A model generated the notes under the pieces. That model was given only the letters and a program-made list of their open reading frames with translations, was not told the DNA's origin and searched no databases. Shown here piece after piece: positions 53,801 through 62,297 of a stretch of DNA of 64,000 nucleotides (its first letter is position 1; each line of letters opens with the position of its first letter). The position numbers were made by a program, and so were the translations under genes. This stretch comes from Wenjunlia tyrosinilytica (GTDB taxonomy: Bacteria > Actinomycetota > Actinomycetes > Streptomycetales > Streptomycetaceae): NCBI RefSeq assembly GCF_014646055.1, contig NZ_BMMS01000002.1, positions 17,729 to 81,728 of the forward strand. Reading direction: 5' to 3'.

Positions 53801-54156
53801 GCGCGTTCGACGTCCATCGGCACTTCGGTCTTGGCGATGTCCTCGAGCGTGGAGCCGTCGATGTACTCCATGACCAGGTACGGCACTATGCCGTCCTCGT
53901 CGTGGACTTCGTTCTGGTCGTGGACGGTGACGATGCCGGGGTGGTTCAACGCGGCCGCGGCTCGGGCCTCGCGCGCGAATCTGCTGCGGGCCTCGGGGTC
54001 CCTGGCCAGCTCGGGATGCAGCGTCTTGAGCGCGACGATGCGCCCCAGCCTGGTGTCGCGCGCCCGGTGGACGCGGGCCATGCCGCCGGAGCCCAGCAGT
54101 TTCTGCAGTTCGAAGCGCGCTCCGAACAGCGCCCCACCCATGCGCGCCCCCGACAT
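50851..54156 (-). CDS. Transmembrane Ser/Thr protein kinase fused to an ABC-type solute-binding domain
   Basis: An 1101-residue protein. Kinase domain at about 15-275: GSGGMARV glycine loop, K44, HRDVKPSNV (D142), DFG 160-162, APE 188-190. A long Gly/Ala/Ser linker (about 305-415) includes three ADASGAAGSG repeats. A Pro-rich part follows, then a single membrane helix at 502-524 (WMVAGAAVAVAGLLTTAALV). Residues 570-1101 form a family 5 (peptide/nickel) solute-binding domain: GGTLKIASAYPPDSLDP, PVASGPYKLQAPF, CRRAVEYAVD, ADYYTNL. The domain should face outside. ATG 54141 is an alternative start. No transporter genes are adjacent. Confidence 0.85.
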   Translation of the reverse strand: MSGARMGGALFGARFELQKLLGSGGMARVHRARDTRLGRIVALKTLHPELARDPEARSRFAREARAAAALNHPGIVTVHDQNEVHDEDGIVPYLVMEYIDGSTLEDIAKTEVPMDVERAVRITCDVLDALAHAHSRGTVHRDVKPSNVMITKSGAVKVADFGIARVADSVSTRLTGTGFTVGTPGYMAPEQVLGRHVDARSDLYAVGCMLTELLTGEVPFTGNSALNVMYLHVHQAPPSLSERNPRVPRELEAVVLAALAKDPQERPVDAVTMRGSLREWLAGRPEAGRPQAGRADAERVALDKGAGGGAVGGNAVGGGAIDVQAAGGAAAEGAPGSGAAGSGASGSGASGSGASAAGSAASGSSATGGYAVGGADASGAAGSGADASGAAGSGADASGAAGSGAVGSGGSGTPDPRTMFLFVKEGGPAAVSAAGAAAAAAGAAGPLPPHSSPPQQIPVPPLRDPGAVHPALRDIRPGPSPLAYPPAPPQAPPSTRGARRRWMVAGAAVAVAGLLTTAALVFHPFGGSGDTKDRATNDKSHDGKTGDIVKDRRSTSGFNGALTGAVNPSKKKGGTLKIASAYPPDSLDPARSYTSMAWNLQRIYLRKLVDYAPMPGEAGTKLRPDLATSTGEVSADGKTYTFELKRGLRFEDGTTITSRDVKYGIERTFAQDVYGTGPSHLVDLLDQGQHYPGPYKDSDPQKLGLRSVTTPDDSTIVFKLKDPFPDFPYVLAMSIAAPVPKDKDTQKEYEKKPVASGPYKLQAPFTSSGAQSLRLVRNDQWDASTDPVRTALPDEIEFSFPSGGQDAVDQALLNGEVDVDAAQLGVGETAQTSIQNSDKLKARSDAAYTGGVRYFSIQTTVPPFDNVNCRRAVEYAVDKPDMRAVLGGRTAGGDIASGMLPPTIRGFDKSLDPYGTKAGPQILEAKRSLDACDKPKGFSTKLVASSANPRNREVLEVLQGNLKKVGIKADIEMISGADYYTNLGRASVVKKKKWAVALTAWSSDWPAPAGFLRPLVGKDSAYNYSGLVDWDIDGLMDDAEREKDRAKADKTWRKVDESLMWDAVMVPIIHDRQLNYRGPRLTNAYIQPALGGIDLQALGLK
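52941..53030. repeat. Three exact 30-base repeats in the kinase linker
   Basis: CAGCACCGCTGCCCGCGGCA plus ten further bases is repeated three times without change inside the kinase gene, encoding ADASGAAGSG. It lengthens the flexible link between kinase and membrane. Confidence 0.9.
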
Positions 54157-54322
54157 AAGCCATGCCCCCGCGCCTCTCGGCGCCCGCCCGTGACCAGCGC
54201 TCGCCACGTCACGGCGTCGCGAGCGCCCGCGAACAGAGTAGTGCGTGGGGCCGCGCGCGCGGGATCGGGTGGGTCCGGCCCGGACGCTGTACCGGTGTCC
54301 GGGCACGGGACCCGAGCCCCGG

Positions 54323-55258
54323 TCAGCGCCTGGAGGCCGACCCCCGGCGCCGCAGCCGCAGCAGCAGCGCACCACCCGCGACCAGTGACGCGCCGACGCC
54401 GCCGAGGGCGAGGCCGCTGCCGCCGCCGGTCTCGGCGAGGTGGTGGGTCTGGGGCTTGTCGACGACCGGCTCGGCGCTGGGCGACTGGCTCGGCTGGTCG
54501 GGCGTGATGGGCGTACGGCAGGTGGCCTCGGCGAGCACGATATCGCCCGCCACCTTGGCGACCCCGAGACGGAGCGGGTCGATCGAGACCTTGAGCCTGA
54601 GCGCGGTGGCGGCCGCGGTACGGCGAGTGGTGGTCTTCTGCGCAATCGCGAGTTTGACGTGTCCCACGCCCGGCACGTCGGCCTCGGTGGTTCCGGCGGT
54701 GTTCAGCGACAGGGGCCGGCCGAGGACCACGACCTTGCCCACGAGCCGGGAGTCGGCGACCGGTTCCTTGCCCGCGACACACAGGGCACGGGACTTGACG
54801 GCCTGCGCCCGGACCAGGGGGGTCAGGGGCAGTCCGGGGACATGGACATCGACGTCGGCGAGGTCGGCGCGCCCCTCGGCCCTGTCGCCCGAGGACCGGG
54901 CGGAGGTCCTGGCGACGTCGGCCCGGACGATCTCGACCGGCCTGCCCCCGTCGACGCCCCCGATCCTCGCGGTCAGCAGCGTCGCCGCGCTGTTGCGCGG
55001 GGCGTACACCTGGTTGAGCGAGAGGTTGACCGGGACGTCCACGCTCTTGCCGACCAGGGAGACGTCGAGGGCGACCCGTGCGGCGACCGCCGAGGCCCGG
55101 CCGGAGGCCTGGATGCCGGTGGCGTGTGCCGGGGCGGCGAGGACGGCGGACGGGAGTGCCGCGCCCAGGACCGCGGCTGCGGCGGCGGCCGTGGTGGACA
55201 CCGCCGGGCGGCGTGCGGGCAGGCCGAAGACATTCGTGTGCAAGTGAGAAACCCCCAC
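54323..55258 (-). CDS. LAETG-anchored cell-surface protein (SCO1860-like)
   Basis: A 311-residue surface protein. A signal peptide covers about 1-46 (AVSTTAAAAAAVLGAALPSAVLAAPAHA). The mature part is beta-rich with Ala/Val repeats. A Pro/Ser spacer (PDQPSQSPSAEP) leads to the sorting signal LAETGGGSG, a hydrophobic helix and the basic tail RLRRRGSASRR. LAETG is used by class E sortases of Streptomyces. The first codon is uncertain (GTG 55258 or a TTG 15 bases later). It is next to the kinase gene on the same strand, 166 bases apart. Confidence 0.8.
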   Translation of the reverse strand: MGVSHLHTNVFGLPARRPAVSTTAAAAAAVLGAALPSAVLAAPAHATGIQASGRASAVAARVALDVSLVGKSVDVPVNLSLNQVYAPRNSAATLLTARIGGVDGGRPVEIVRADVARTSARSSGDRAEGRADLADVDVHVPGLPLTPLVRAQAVKSRALCVAGKEPVADSRLVGKVVVLGRPLSLNTAGTTEADVPGVGHVKLAIAQKTTTRRTAAATALRLKVSIDPLRLGVAKVAGDIVLAEATCRTPITPDQPSQSPSAEPVVDKPQTHHLAETGGGSGLALGGVGASLVAGGALLLRLRRRGSASRR

Positions 55259-55472
55259 CTAGGGATGGAGTCACGGCGTGGCTGAAGGGGACAGCGTGCT
55301 CGCCGGTGACCTCGACCCGGCCATATTTACGCACCGAGCGTGACCGCGTGACTACATGGCGCCAGTTCACCCCAATGGGTGGTTTCTGACATGAAGTTCG
55401 AATTCTTTGACGCATTCGTTCTCCTGCGTCACACTGCTTGACCTGCTTCGGGTGCCCCTCATACCGTCCCAG

Positions 55473-55498
55473 GTAAAGTGTTAGGAAACTTTACTAAC
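55473..55498. promoter_or_regulatory. Overlapping palindromes upstream of the GH9 gene
   Basis: GTTAGGAAACTTTACTAAC (55480-55498) is a near-perfect 19-base palindrome, and GTAAAGT (55473-55479) with ACTTTAC (55488-55494) forms a second, overlapping one. Sites of this GTTAG-AAA-TTT-CTAAC type are seen upstream of Streptomyces secreted glycoside hydrolase genes and resemble ROK-type repressor sites. The site ends 20 bases before the GH9 start codon. Confidence 0.5.
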
Positions 55499-55517
55499 GT
55501 TCCCAGAGGGCAGGCGG

Positions 55518-57434
55518 ATGTATACACGGAGAACCACCTCGGCGACCGTCCTCGCCTACGCGGTGGTGGCCGCGGTGGCCGGCGTGAGCTCCTGCGGCTC
55601 CCCCGCACCGCGGACCAGGCCTGCCGCCGTGACGGGAGCGGTCCGGGTGAACCAGGTCGGCTACGCGGACTCCGGTTCCAAGGAAGCCTTCCTCCTCGCC
55701 AAAGGCGTCGTCTCCGGAGCCACCTGGAAGCTGCTGGACTCCCATGGCGCCCTCGCCGCGTCCGGGACCACCGGCAAGAGCCTGGGCAGCTGGAACAAGG
55801 CGTATCCGGCCGTCTACGGCATCGACTTCTCCTCGGTGAAGGGCGCGGGCACCTACCACCTCCGGGTGAGCGGCGCGGCGACCGCCTCATCGCCCTCGTT
55901 CACCATCGGGACGCCCAAGTCCGTCCACGGGAAGGTCGCGCGGGACGCGACGGCGTTCTTCCAGGCCCAGCGCGACGGCTCCGACGTGGTGCCGGGACAG
56001 CTCAAGCGCAAGCCCTCGCACCTGAACGACCGCAAGGCCGCGGTGTACAACCAGCCGTCGTTCACCTCGAGCGACGGCGACACCATCAAGAAGGCTCCGA
56101 CGAAGATCGCCGGGGTGGGCCCGGTGAACGCCGAGGGCGGCTGGTTCGACGCCGGGGACTATCTGAAGTTCACCGTCACCACCTCCTACGCCGCCGCCGC
56201 GCTGCAGATCGCCGCCCGCGAGAGCGGTGCGAGCCCCTCGTCGACGCTGGGCGAGGAGGCGCAGCACGGCCTCGACTGGCTGGACCGGATGTGGGACGAG
56301 AAGACGAAGACCCTCTACATCCAGGTGGGGCTGGGTTCGGGGACGGACAGCGGCAGCGTGGTCGGGGACCACGACGTGTGGCGGCTGCCCGAGAAGGACG
56401 ACGCCGACTCGGTGAAGGAGCACGCGTTCCTGAAGAACCGGCCGGTCTTCCGCGCCGGCGCTCCGGGGTCCCGGCTGAGCCCCAACCAGGCGGGCCGCCT
56501 CGCCGCCGACTTCGCCCTCGCCGCCCAGCGCCACGCGGCCTCGGACCCGGAGAAGGCGCGCGGCTACCTGAGGACGGCGGCACAGATCTACGCGCTGGCC
56601 GACACCACTCCGGGCAGGCTGGTCACCGCGGTGCCGTACGGCTACTACCCGGAGACCAGCTGGAAGGACGACCTGGCCTTCGGCGGCGCCGAGTTGGCGC
56701 TGGCCGGGCAGGCGCTGAAGGACTCACGCGCGTCGGGCTGGCTGTCGAAGGCGGCCTCCTGGGCGAAGGCGTACGACGAGGACGACGACCACGGCACGCT
56801 GAACATGTACGACACCAGTGCCCTGGCCTACGCGGACCTGGCGCGGGCGGTGAGGGCCGCGGGTGATCCCGAGGGCCTGCCGATCGGGTACGACGCCCTG
56901 GTGGCGGATCTGAGGGCGCAGCTCGCTCAGGGCAAGGCGCGGGCGGGCAAGGACCCGTTCCACGCGGGCGCGGTCTACGACGGCTTCGACGCGGACTCGC
57001 ACACCCTCGGCCTGGCCGCCTCGGCGCGGCTGTACCGGCGGCTGACCGGGGACACCTCGTTCAACCGCTTCGCCTCCCAGCAGCTCGGCTGGGTGCTGGG
57101 GGCCAACGCCTGGGGCACCTCGTTCATGGTCGGCGAGGGCTCGACCTTCCCCACGTGCACGGCGGGGCAGCTGGGCAACCTCGCGGGCGCACTGAACGGC
57201 AAGCCGCTGCTCGAGATCGGGGCGATCGTCAACGGCCCCAATGGGACCGAGCAGTTCGACGAAGGGCTCGGCGACTTCGGCGCCATGCGCAAGTGCCCGT
57301 CGGGAAGCGACCCCTTCAGCGCCTTCACGGGGCACGGCAGCAAGTACGTGGACGACGCGCGCTCGTGGCAGACCAGCGAACCGGCCCTCGACATGGATGC
57401 CTCGGGCCTGCTCGCGTTCACGCTGTCGAGCTAG
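55518..57434 (+). CDS. GH9 family glycoside hydrolase, probable lipoprotein
   Basis: A 638-residue secreted enzyme. The signal sequence ends in a lipobox-like GVSSC (C26). An N-terminal Ig-like CelD_N domain (VNQVGYADSGSKEAFL, about 42-130) precedes the (alpha/alpha)6 GH9 domain. GGWFDAGDYLKFT contains the catalytic Asp pair, and the C-terminal TSEPALDMDASGLL contains the proton-donor Glu region. GH9 enzymes are endo- or exo-beta-1,4-glucanases or glucosaminidases. No carbohydrate-binding module is present. Upstream palindromes suggest substrate-controlled expression. Confidence 0.9.
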   Translation: MYTRRTTSATVLAYAVVAAVAGVSSCGSPAPRTRPAAVTGAVRVNQVGYADSGSKEAFLLAKGVVSGATWKLLDSHGALAASGTTGKSLGSWNKAYPAVYGIDFSSVKGAGTYHLRVSGAATASSPSFTIGTPKSVHGKVARDATAFFQAQRDGSDVVPGQLKRKPSHLNDRKAAVYNQPSFTSSDGDTIKKAPTKIAGVGPVNAEGGWFDAGDYLKFTVTTSYAAAALQIAARESGASPSSTLGEEAQHGLDWLDRMWDEKTKTLYIQVGLGSGTDSGSVVGDHDVWRLPEKDDADSVKEHAFLKNRPVFRAGAPGSRLSPNQAGRLAADFALAAQRHAASDPEKARGYLRTAAQIYALADTTPGRLVTAVPYGYYPETSWKDDLAFGGAELALAGQALKDSRASGWLSKAASWAKAYDEDDDHGTLNMYDTSALAYADLARAVRAAGDPEGLPIGYDALVADLRAQLAQGKARAGKDPFHAGAVYDGFDADSHTLGLAASARLYRRLTGDTSFNRFASQQLGWVLGANAWGTSFMVGEGSTFPTCTAGQLGNLAGALNGKPLLEIGAIVNGPNGTEQFDEGLGDFGAMRKCPSGSDPFSAFTGHGSKYVDDARSWQTSEPALDMDASGLLAFTLSS

Positions 57435-57441
57435 ACACCGA

Positions 57442-57467
57442 CGGGCCGGTTCCGGCTGTCCGGCCCG
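57442..57467. terminator. Hairpin between GH9 and amidohydrolase genes
   Basis: CGGGCCGG and CCGGCCCG form an eight-base stem with a ten-base loop, eight bases after the GH9 stop and just after the convergent amidohydrolase stop. Confidence 0.55.
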
Positions 57468-57521
57468 GTCACGCCGTCGCGCCGGTTCGAGACGGAGAGC
57501 CGGGCCGCCGCCGACGGGCGA

Positions 57522-58610
57522 TCACACCACCCGCCCCCGCAGCACGATGCGCTGCGGGTCGGCGAGGACCCGGACGTCGTCGCGGGGGTCCTCGGCATAG
57601 ACCACCAGGTCCGCCGAGGCCCCCTCGGTGAGGCCGTCGCGACCGAGCCACTCGCGGGCCCCCCAGGTGGTCGCCGACAGCGCCTCGACCCGGCTCAGCC
57701 CGGCCATCACCAGCTCGGCGACCTCCTGGGCCACCAGGCCGTGCGGGAGCGAGCCGCCCGCGTCGGTACCGACGTAGACGGGGATTCCGGCGTCGAATGC
57801 TGAGCGCACGGTGTCGTAGCGGCGCTCCCACAGCCGCCGCATGTGGTCCGCGTACCGCGGGAACTTCGCCTCGCCCGCGGCGGCGATGTCCGGGAAGGTG
57901 GCGATGTTGACCAGGGTCGGGACGATCGCGACCTGCCGCTCGGCGAACAGCGGGATGGTCTCGTCGGTCAGCCCGGTGGCGTGCTCGACGCAGTCGATCC
58001 CGGCCTCGACGAGATCGGCGAGCGAGTCCTCGGCGAAGCAGTGGGCCGTGACCCGGGCGCCTTCCTCGTGCGCCGCGGCGATGGCCGCCTCGACCGCCTC
58101 GCGCGGCCAGCAGGGCGACAGGTCCCCCCGGTCGCGTTCGATCCAGTCGCCGACGAGCTTGACCCAGCCGTCGCCGCGCCGTGCCTCGCGCCGCACATAC
58201 GCGACGAGGTCCTCGGGCTCGATCTCGTGGGCGAAGTTGCGGATGTAGCGGCGGGGGCGGGCGATGTGGCGCCCGGCCCGGATGATCCTCGGCAGGTCCT
58301 CGCGGTCGTCGATCCAGCGGGTGTCCGCGGCCGAGCCGGCGTCGCGGATCAGCAGCGTCCCGGTCTCGCGGTCCTGGATGGCCTGCTTCTCAGCTGTGGC
58401 GGCGTCGACGGCGCCATGGGAGTCCAGGCCGACGTGGCAGTGGGCGTCGACGAGTCCGGGCAGGACCCATCCTCGGACGGTGCGGATGTCGCGGGCCAGC
58501 GAGGGCCGGTCGTAGGTGACGCGGCCGTCGACCACCCACATCTCGTCCCTGACGTCCTCGGGACCCACCAGGACCCGGCCCTCGATGTGCAGCACCGCGC
58601 GATCAGTCAT
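57522..58610 (-). CDS. Amidohydrolase family protein
   Basis: A 362-residue metal-dependent hydrolase. GLVDAHCHVGLD (H57, H59) is the first metal motif. VKLVGDWIERD supplies the carboxylated-Lys-like site, GARVTAHCFAED and GIDCVEHATGL the later histidines, and YVGTDAGGSL the final aspartate. The pattern is that of imidazolonepropionase/Xaa-Pro dipeptidase-like amidohydrolases. The substrate is unknown. The ATG at 58610 gives MTDRAVLHIEGRVL. It is divergent from ectA. Confidence 0.85.
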   Translation of the reverse strand: MTDRAVLHIEGRVLVGPEDVRDEMWVVDGRVTYDRPSLARDIRTVRGWVLPGLVDAHCHVGLDSHGAVDAATAEKQAIQDRETGTLLIRDAGSAADTRWIDDREDLPRIIRAGRHIARPRRYIRNFAHEIEPEDLVAYVRREARRGDGWVKLVGDWIERDRGDLSPCWPREAVEAAIAAAHEEGARVTAHCFAEDSLADLVEAGIDCVEHATGLTDETIPLFAERQVAIVPTLVNIATFPDIAAAGEAKFPRYADHMRRLWERRYDTVRSAFDAGIPVYVGTDAGGSLPHGLVAQEVAELVMAGLSRVEALSATTWGAREWLGRDGLTEGASADLVVYAEDPRDDVRVLADPQRIVLRGRVV

Positions 58611-58928
58611 GGCCGCACGATACGCCCAGGCGGCGCGACCCGGCATTGACGGTTGCCCGATGCGTCACGGCATTTTCCCGGGGCACTCCTTTCCAGAAGT
58701 CGCGGGGCTAAACAGACTTCTTTTCCACTGTCTCGTTCGACACTTTTTCCACGGCGCCGACCTGCGCCGTTATCCGACTGTAATCATTGGTCTCGACCAC
58801 CGTCAATATCCCGACATACCAGGGCATCACGGCGGCAATTTCACGCTCGCGCGATAACATATTCCGCTACGACACGGAACCCCGATGGCCCATGCATTCG
58901 AACTCGGCAATCGGTAGGTTCAACGCAC
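58611..58928. promoter_or_regulatory. 318-base spacer upstream of ectA
   Basis: The half next to ectA is much richer in A/T than the surrounding DNA (for example GATAACATATTCC at about 58852-58864), as expected of a regulated promoter. No certain -35/-10 pair or operator was identified. No gene was seen. Confidence 0.4.
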
Positions 58929-59462
58929 ATGACCGCTACAAAAATCATTGCGGACACCCAATTCAAGACACCCCCCGAGGCGCTGGGGCTCGACCATCCG
59001 GTGGTCGAGGACGGCGCCGCGATCTGGCGCATCGCGCGGGACTCCCGGGCGCTGGACCTGAACTCGTCGTACAGCTATCTGCTGTGGTGCCGGGACTTCG
59101 CCCGCAGCTCCGTCGTCGCGCGTGGCGAGGACGGTGAGCCGGTCGGCTTCGTCACCGGCTACGTCCGCCCCGACCGCCCGCACACCCTCGTGGTGTGGCA
59201 GGTCGCGGTCGACGACGGCCACCGCGGCCGGGGCCTGGCCGGGGCGATGCTGGACGGCCTGGTCCGGCGATTGGCGGCCAGCGGCATCCGGGAGCTGGAG
59301 ACCACGATCACCCCGGACAACGCCGCCTCCATCCGCCTGTTCACCTCCTTCGGCGCCCGCCACGGCGCTCAGGTCGAACGCGAGGTGCTGTTCGACGGCG
59401 GCCTCTTCCCGGACGGCCACCAGTCCGAGGTGCTCTACCGCATAGGCCCGCTGCCCGCATAG
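58929..59462 (+). CDS. ectA: L-2,4-diaminobutyrate N-acetyltransferase EctA
   Basis: A 177-residue GNAT enzyme that acetylates diaminobutyrate, the second ectoine-specific step. LDLNSSYSYLLWCRDF is the EctA signature, and VAVDDGHRGRGLAGAML is the acetyl-CoA-binding motif A. ITPDNAASIRLFTSF is also conserved. ATG 58929 fits the family start. It is the first gene of ectABCD. Length is normal for the family. Confidence 0.95.
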   Translation: MTATKIIADTQFKTPPEALGLDHPVVEDGAAIWRIARDSRALDLNSSYSYLLWCRDFARSSVVARGEDGEPVGFVTGYVRPDRPHTLVVWQVAVDDGHRGRGLAGAMLDGLVRRLAASGIRELETTITPDNAASIRLFTSFGARHGAQVEREVLFDGGLFPDGHQSEVLYRIGPLPA

Positions 59463-59560
59463 CAGGCCGCCCGCACGGGCCCTTCGCGGCGCTGCGCCCG
59501 AGCGCCCCGAACACCCGAACCCGGCCTTCGTCCGCCCGTTCCGGAAGGATTCCCACCCGC

Positions 59561-60829
59561 ATGACCATCGCCCCGCCCGCCCCGACCGTTTTCGAGACCC
59601 GCGAGTCCGAGGTCCGCAGCTATTGCCGCAACTGGCCGGTCGTGTTCGACAAGGCTCAGGGCAGCCACCTCTTCGACGAGGATGGCCGTGCCTACCTCGA
59701 CTTCTTCGCGGGTGCCGGGGCGCTCAACTACGGCCACAACAACCCGCTCCTCAAACGCGCGCTGCTGGAATACCTCGAACGCGACGGCATCACGCACAGC
59801 CTGGACATGGCCAGCACCGCCAAACGCACCTTCCTGGAGACGTTCGAGCGGCTGATCCTCGAGCCCCGCGGTCTGGACTACAAGGTCCAGTTCCCAGGCC
59901 CCACCGGCACCAACGCGGTCGAGTCCGCGCTCAAACTCGCGCGCAAGGTCAAGGGCCGTGAGTCGGTCGTCAGCTTCACCAACGCCTTCCACGGCATGTC
60001 CCTCGGCTCGCTGGCGGTGACCGGCAACTCCATGAAGCGCGCGGGCGCGGGCATCCCGCTGGTGCACGGCACGCCCATGCCGTTCGACAACTACCTCGAC
60101 GGCCGCACCCCCGACTTCCTGTGGTTCGAGCGCCTGCTGGAGGACAGCGGCTCGGGGCTGAACCACCCGGCAGCGGTCATCGTCGAGACCGTCCAGGGCG
60201 AGGGCGGTGTCAATGTCGCCCGCGCCGAGTGGCTGCGCAAGCTCGCCCAGCTGTGCGTGCGCCGCGACATGCTCCTGATCGTCGACGACGTGCAGATGGG
60301 CTGCGGACGCACCGGAGGCTTCTTCAGCTTCGAGGAGGCCGGGATCACCCCGGACATCGTCTGCCTGTCCAAGTCCATCGGCGGCTACGGGATGCCGATG
60401 TCGCTGACGCTGCTCAAGCCAGAGCTCGACGTCTGGGAGCCGGGCGAGCACAACGGCACCTTCCGCGGCCACAACCCGTCCTTCGTCACGTCCGCCGCCG
60501 CCCTGGACGCCTACTGGGCCGACGACCAGCTGGAGAAGCAGACACTGCTCAAGGGCCAGCAGGTCGAGGCGGCACTGGCGGCCGTCGCCGCCGAGAGCGC
60601 CGGCCTCGGCGGCTCCTACCGCGGCCGCGGCCTGATCTGGGGGCTGGCCTTCCCGGACAACGAGCGGGCGGGCGCGATCTGCAAGCGCGCCTTCGAGCTC
60701 GGGGTACTGCTGGAGACCTCCGGGCCGGAGAGCGAGGTCGTCAAGCTCATACCTGCGCTGACGATCACCCCGGACGAGCTCGACGAGGGCCTGGCCGTCC
60801 TCGGCCGCGCCGTGCGCGAGACCGCGTAG
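59561..60829 (+). CDS. ectB: Diaminobutyrate-2-oxoglutarate transaminase EctB
   Basis: A 422-residue class III aminotransferase that makes L-2,4-diaminobutyrate from aspartate semialdehyde and glutamate. [51 protein letters not shown] and the PLP lysine in [15 protein letters not shown] are intact. ATG 59561 sits 99 bases after ectA, behind CGGAAGGA. It is the first committed enzyme of ectoine synthesis. Confidence 0.97.
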   Translation: MTIAPPAPTVFETRESEVRSYCRNWPVVFDKAQGSHLFDEDGRAYLDFFAGAGALNYGHNNPLLKRALLEYLERDGITHSLDMASTAKRTFLETFERLILEPRGLDYKVQFPGPTGTNAVESALKLARKVKGRESVVSFTNAFHGMSLGSLAVTGNSMKRAGAGIPLVHGTPMPFDNYLDGRTPDFLWFERLLEDSGSGLNHPAAVIVETVQGEGGVNVARAEWLRKLAQLCVRRDMLLIVDDVQMGCGRTGGFFSFEEAGITPDIVCLSKSIGGYGMPMSLTLLKPELDVWEPGEHNGTFRGHNPSFVTSAAALDAYWADDQLEKQTLLKGQQVEAALAAVAAESAGLGGSYRGRGLIWGLAFPDNERAGAICKRAFELGVLLETSGPESEVVKLIPALTITPDELDEGLAVLGRAVRETA

Positions 60830-60900
60830 CGACCGCTGGAGCGGGCAGCCGTCCCCGCGACGCGCGGGAGACACCCAGACACACGAGAGGTACTGCGACT

Positions 60901-61308
60901 GTGATCGTCCGATCCCTGGCCGACATCGAGGGCACCGACCGCGATGTGCGCTCCGAGAGCGGCACTTGGCGCAGCAAGCGCATCGTCCTCGCCAAGGAGC
61001 GCGTGGGCTTCTCGATGCACGAGACCGTGCTCTACGCGGGCACCGAGACCAATATGTGGTACGCGAACCACTACGAGGCCGTGCTCTGCGTCGAGGGCGA
61101 GGCGGAGCTGACCGACCACGAGACGGGGCAGACGCACCTGATCACCCCGGGCACGCTCTACCTCCTCGACGGGCACGAGCGGCACACCCTGCGGCCGAAG
61201 ACGGACTTCCGCTGCGTCTGCGTGTTCAACCCGCCGGTCACCGGGCGCGAGGACCACGACGAGAACGGCGTGTACCCGCTGCTGACCGAGCCCGAGCCGA
61301 CCGCCTGA
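60901..61308 (+). CDS. ectC: L-ectoine synthase EctC
   Basis: A 135-residue cupin that closes the ring of N-gamma-acetyl-diaminobutyrate to ectoine. The metal and substrate residues are in [33 protein letters not shown] and [11 protein letters not shown]. The GTG start at 60901 is preceded by GAGAGG. Length matches the family. It lies 71 bases after ectB. Confidence 0.96.
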   Translation: MIVRSLADIEGTDRDVRSESGTWRSKRIVLAKERVGFSMHETVLYAGTETNMWYANHYEAVLCVEGEAELTDHETGQTHLITPGTLYLLDGHERHTLRPKTDFRCVCVFNPPVTGREDHDENGVYPLLTEPEPTA

Positions 61309-61316
61309 AGCGGAAA

Positions 61317-61374
61317 GCGCGACACGTACCAGCGCGACACGTACCAGAAGGAAGCACCGAGAAGGAAGCACCAA
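61317..61374. repeat. Two small tandem duplications between ectC and ectD
   Basis: GCGCGACACGTACCA occurs twice (period 15, 61317-61346), followed by GAAGGAAGCACC-GA/AA twice (period 14, 61347-61374). The second pair leads into the GGAGG ribosome site of ectD. Confidence 0.8.
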
Positions 61375-61385
61375 GGAGGCAGCGT

Positions 61386-62288
61386 ATGACCCTGGCGCCC
61401 GAGCGATCCGCGGACCTGTACCCCACCCGCACGGTGGAGCCGGTGCTCACGCCCCGCCAGGACCCGGTGGTGTGGTCCTCACCCGCCGCCGGCGGTCCGA
61501 TCGTCCCCACCGATCTGGCGGCCTATGAGCGCGACGGCTTCCTGACCGTCGACCAGTTGATCACGCCGGACGAGGTGGAACGATTCCGCGCCGAGCTGGA
61601 GCGGCTCTCCGCCGACCCCTCGGTCCGTGCCGACGAGCGCTCGGTCATCGAGCCGAAGTCCGAGGAGATCCGGTCGATCTTCGAGGTGCACAAGCTCAGC
61701 GAGGTCTTCGCCTCACTGGTGGACGACCCGCGGGTGCTCGACCGCGCCCGCCAGATCCTCGGCTCCGAGGTCTACGTCCACCAGAGCCGCGTCAACGTCA
61801 AACCCGGCTTCGGCGCGTCCGGCTTCTACTGGCACTCGGACTTCGAGACCTGGCACGCCGAGGACGGGCTGCCGCGGATGCGCGCGGTCAGCATCTCGAT
61901 CGCGCTGACCGAGAACCTCGACACCAATGGCGGTCTGATGATCATGCCAGGCTCCCACAAGACGTTTGTGGGCTGCGCGGGTGAGACCCCGGAGGACAAC
62001 TACCGGCAGTCCCTCAAGCGCCAGGAGCTCGGCACTCCCTCCCCTCGGGCGCTGAGGTCCCTCGCGGACGAGCACGGCATCAAGCTGTTCACCGGCAAGG
62101 CCGGTTCGGCGACGATGTTCGACTGCAACTGCATGCACGGGTCCGGCGACAACATCACGCCCTACCCGCGCAGCAATGTCTTCATCGTCTTCAACAGCGT
62201 GGAGAACGCCGCCGAGGAGCCCTTCGCCGCGCCGGGACGCCGACCGGAGTTCATCGGGGCACGGGACTTCACCCCCGTGGGGGCGTAG
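61386..62288 (+). CDS. ectD: Ectoine 5-hydroxylase EctD
   Basis: A 300-residue Fe(II)/2-oxoglutarate dioxygenase that hydroxylates ectoine to 5-hydroxyectoine. The iron ligands are H150 and D152 (YWHSDFETWHAEDG) and H251 (CMHGSGDN). The family block QSRVNVKPGFGASGFYWHSD is complete. GGAGG precedes ATG 61386. It is the last gene of the ectoine operon. Length is normal. Confidence 0.96.
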   Translation: MTLAPERSADLYPTRTVEPVLTPRQDPVVWSSPAAGGPIVPTDLAAYERDGFLTVDQLITPDEVERFRAELERLSADPSVRADERSVIEPKSEEIRSIFEVHKLSEVFASLVDDPRVLDRARQILGSEVYVHQSRVNVKPGFGASGFYWHSDFETWHAEDGLPRMRAVSISIALTENLDTNGGLMIMPGSHKTFVGCAGETPEDNYRQSLKRQELGTPSPRALRSLADEHGIKLFTGKAGSATMFDCNCMHGSGDNITPYPRSNVFIVFNSVENAAEEPFAAPGRRPEFIGARDFTPVGA

Positions 62289-62297
62289 GCACGGCAA

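Noticed and set aside
50245-54507. 1420-codon plus-strand frame opposite the kinase gene
   Set aside because: It is a shadow of the kinase/solute-binding gene. It has no recognisable domains and its Arg/Gly/Val-rich composition is that of a GC-rich antisense frame.
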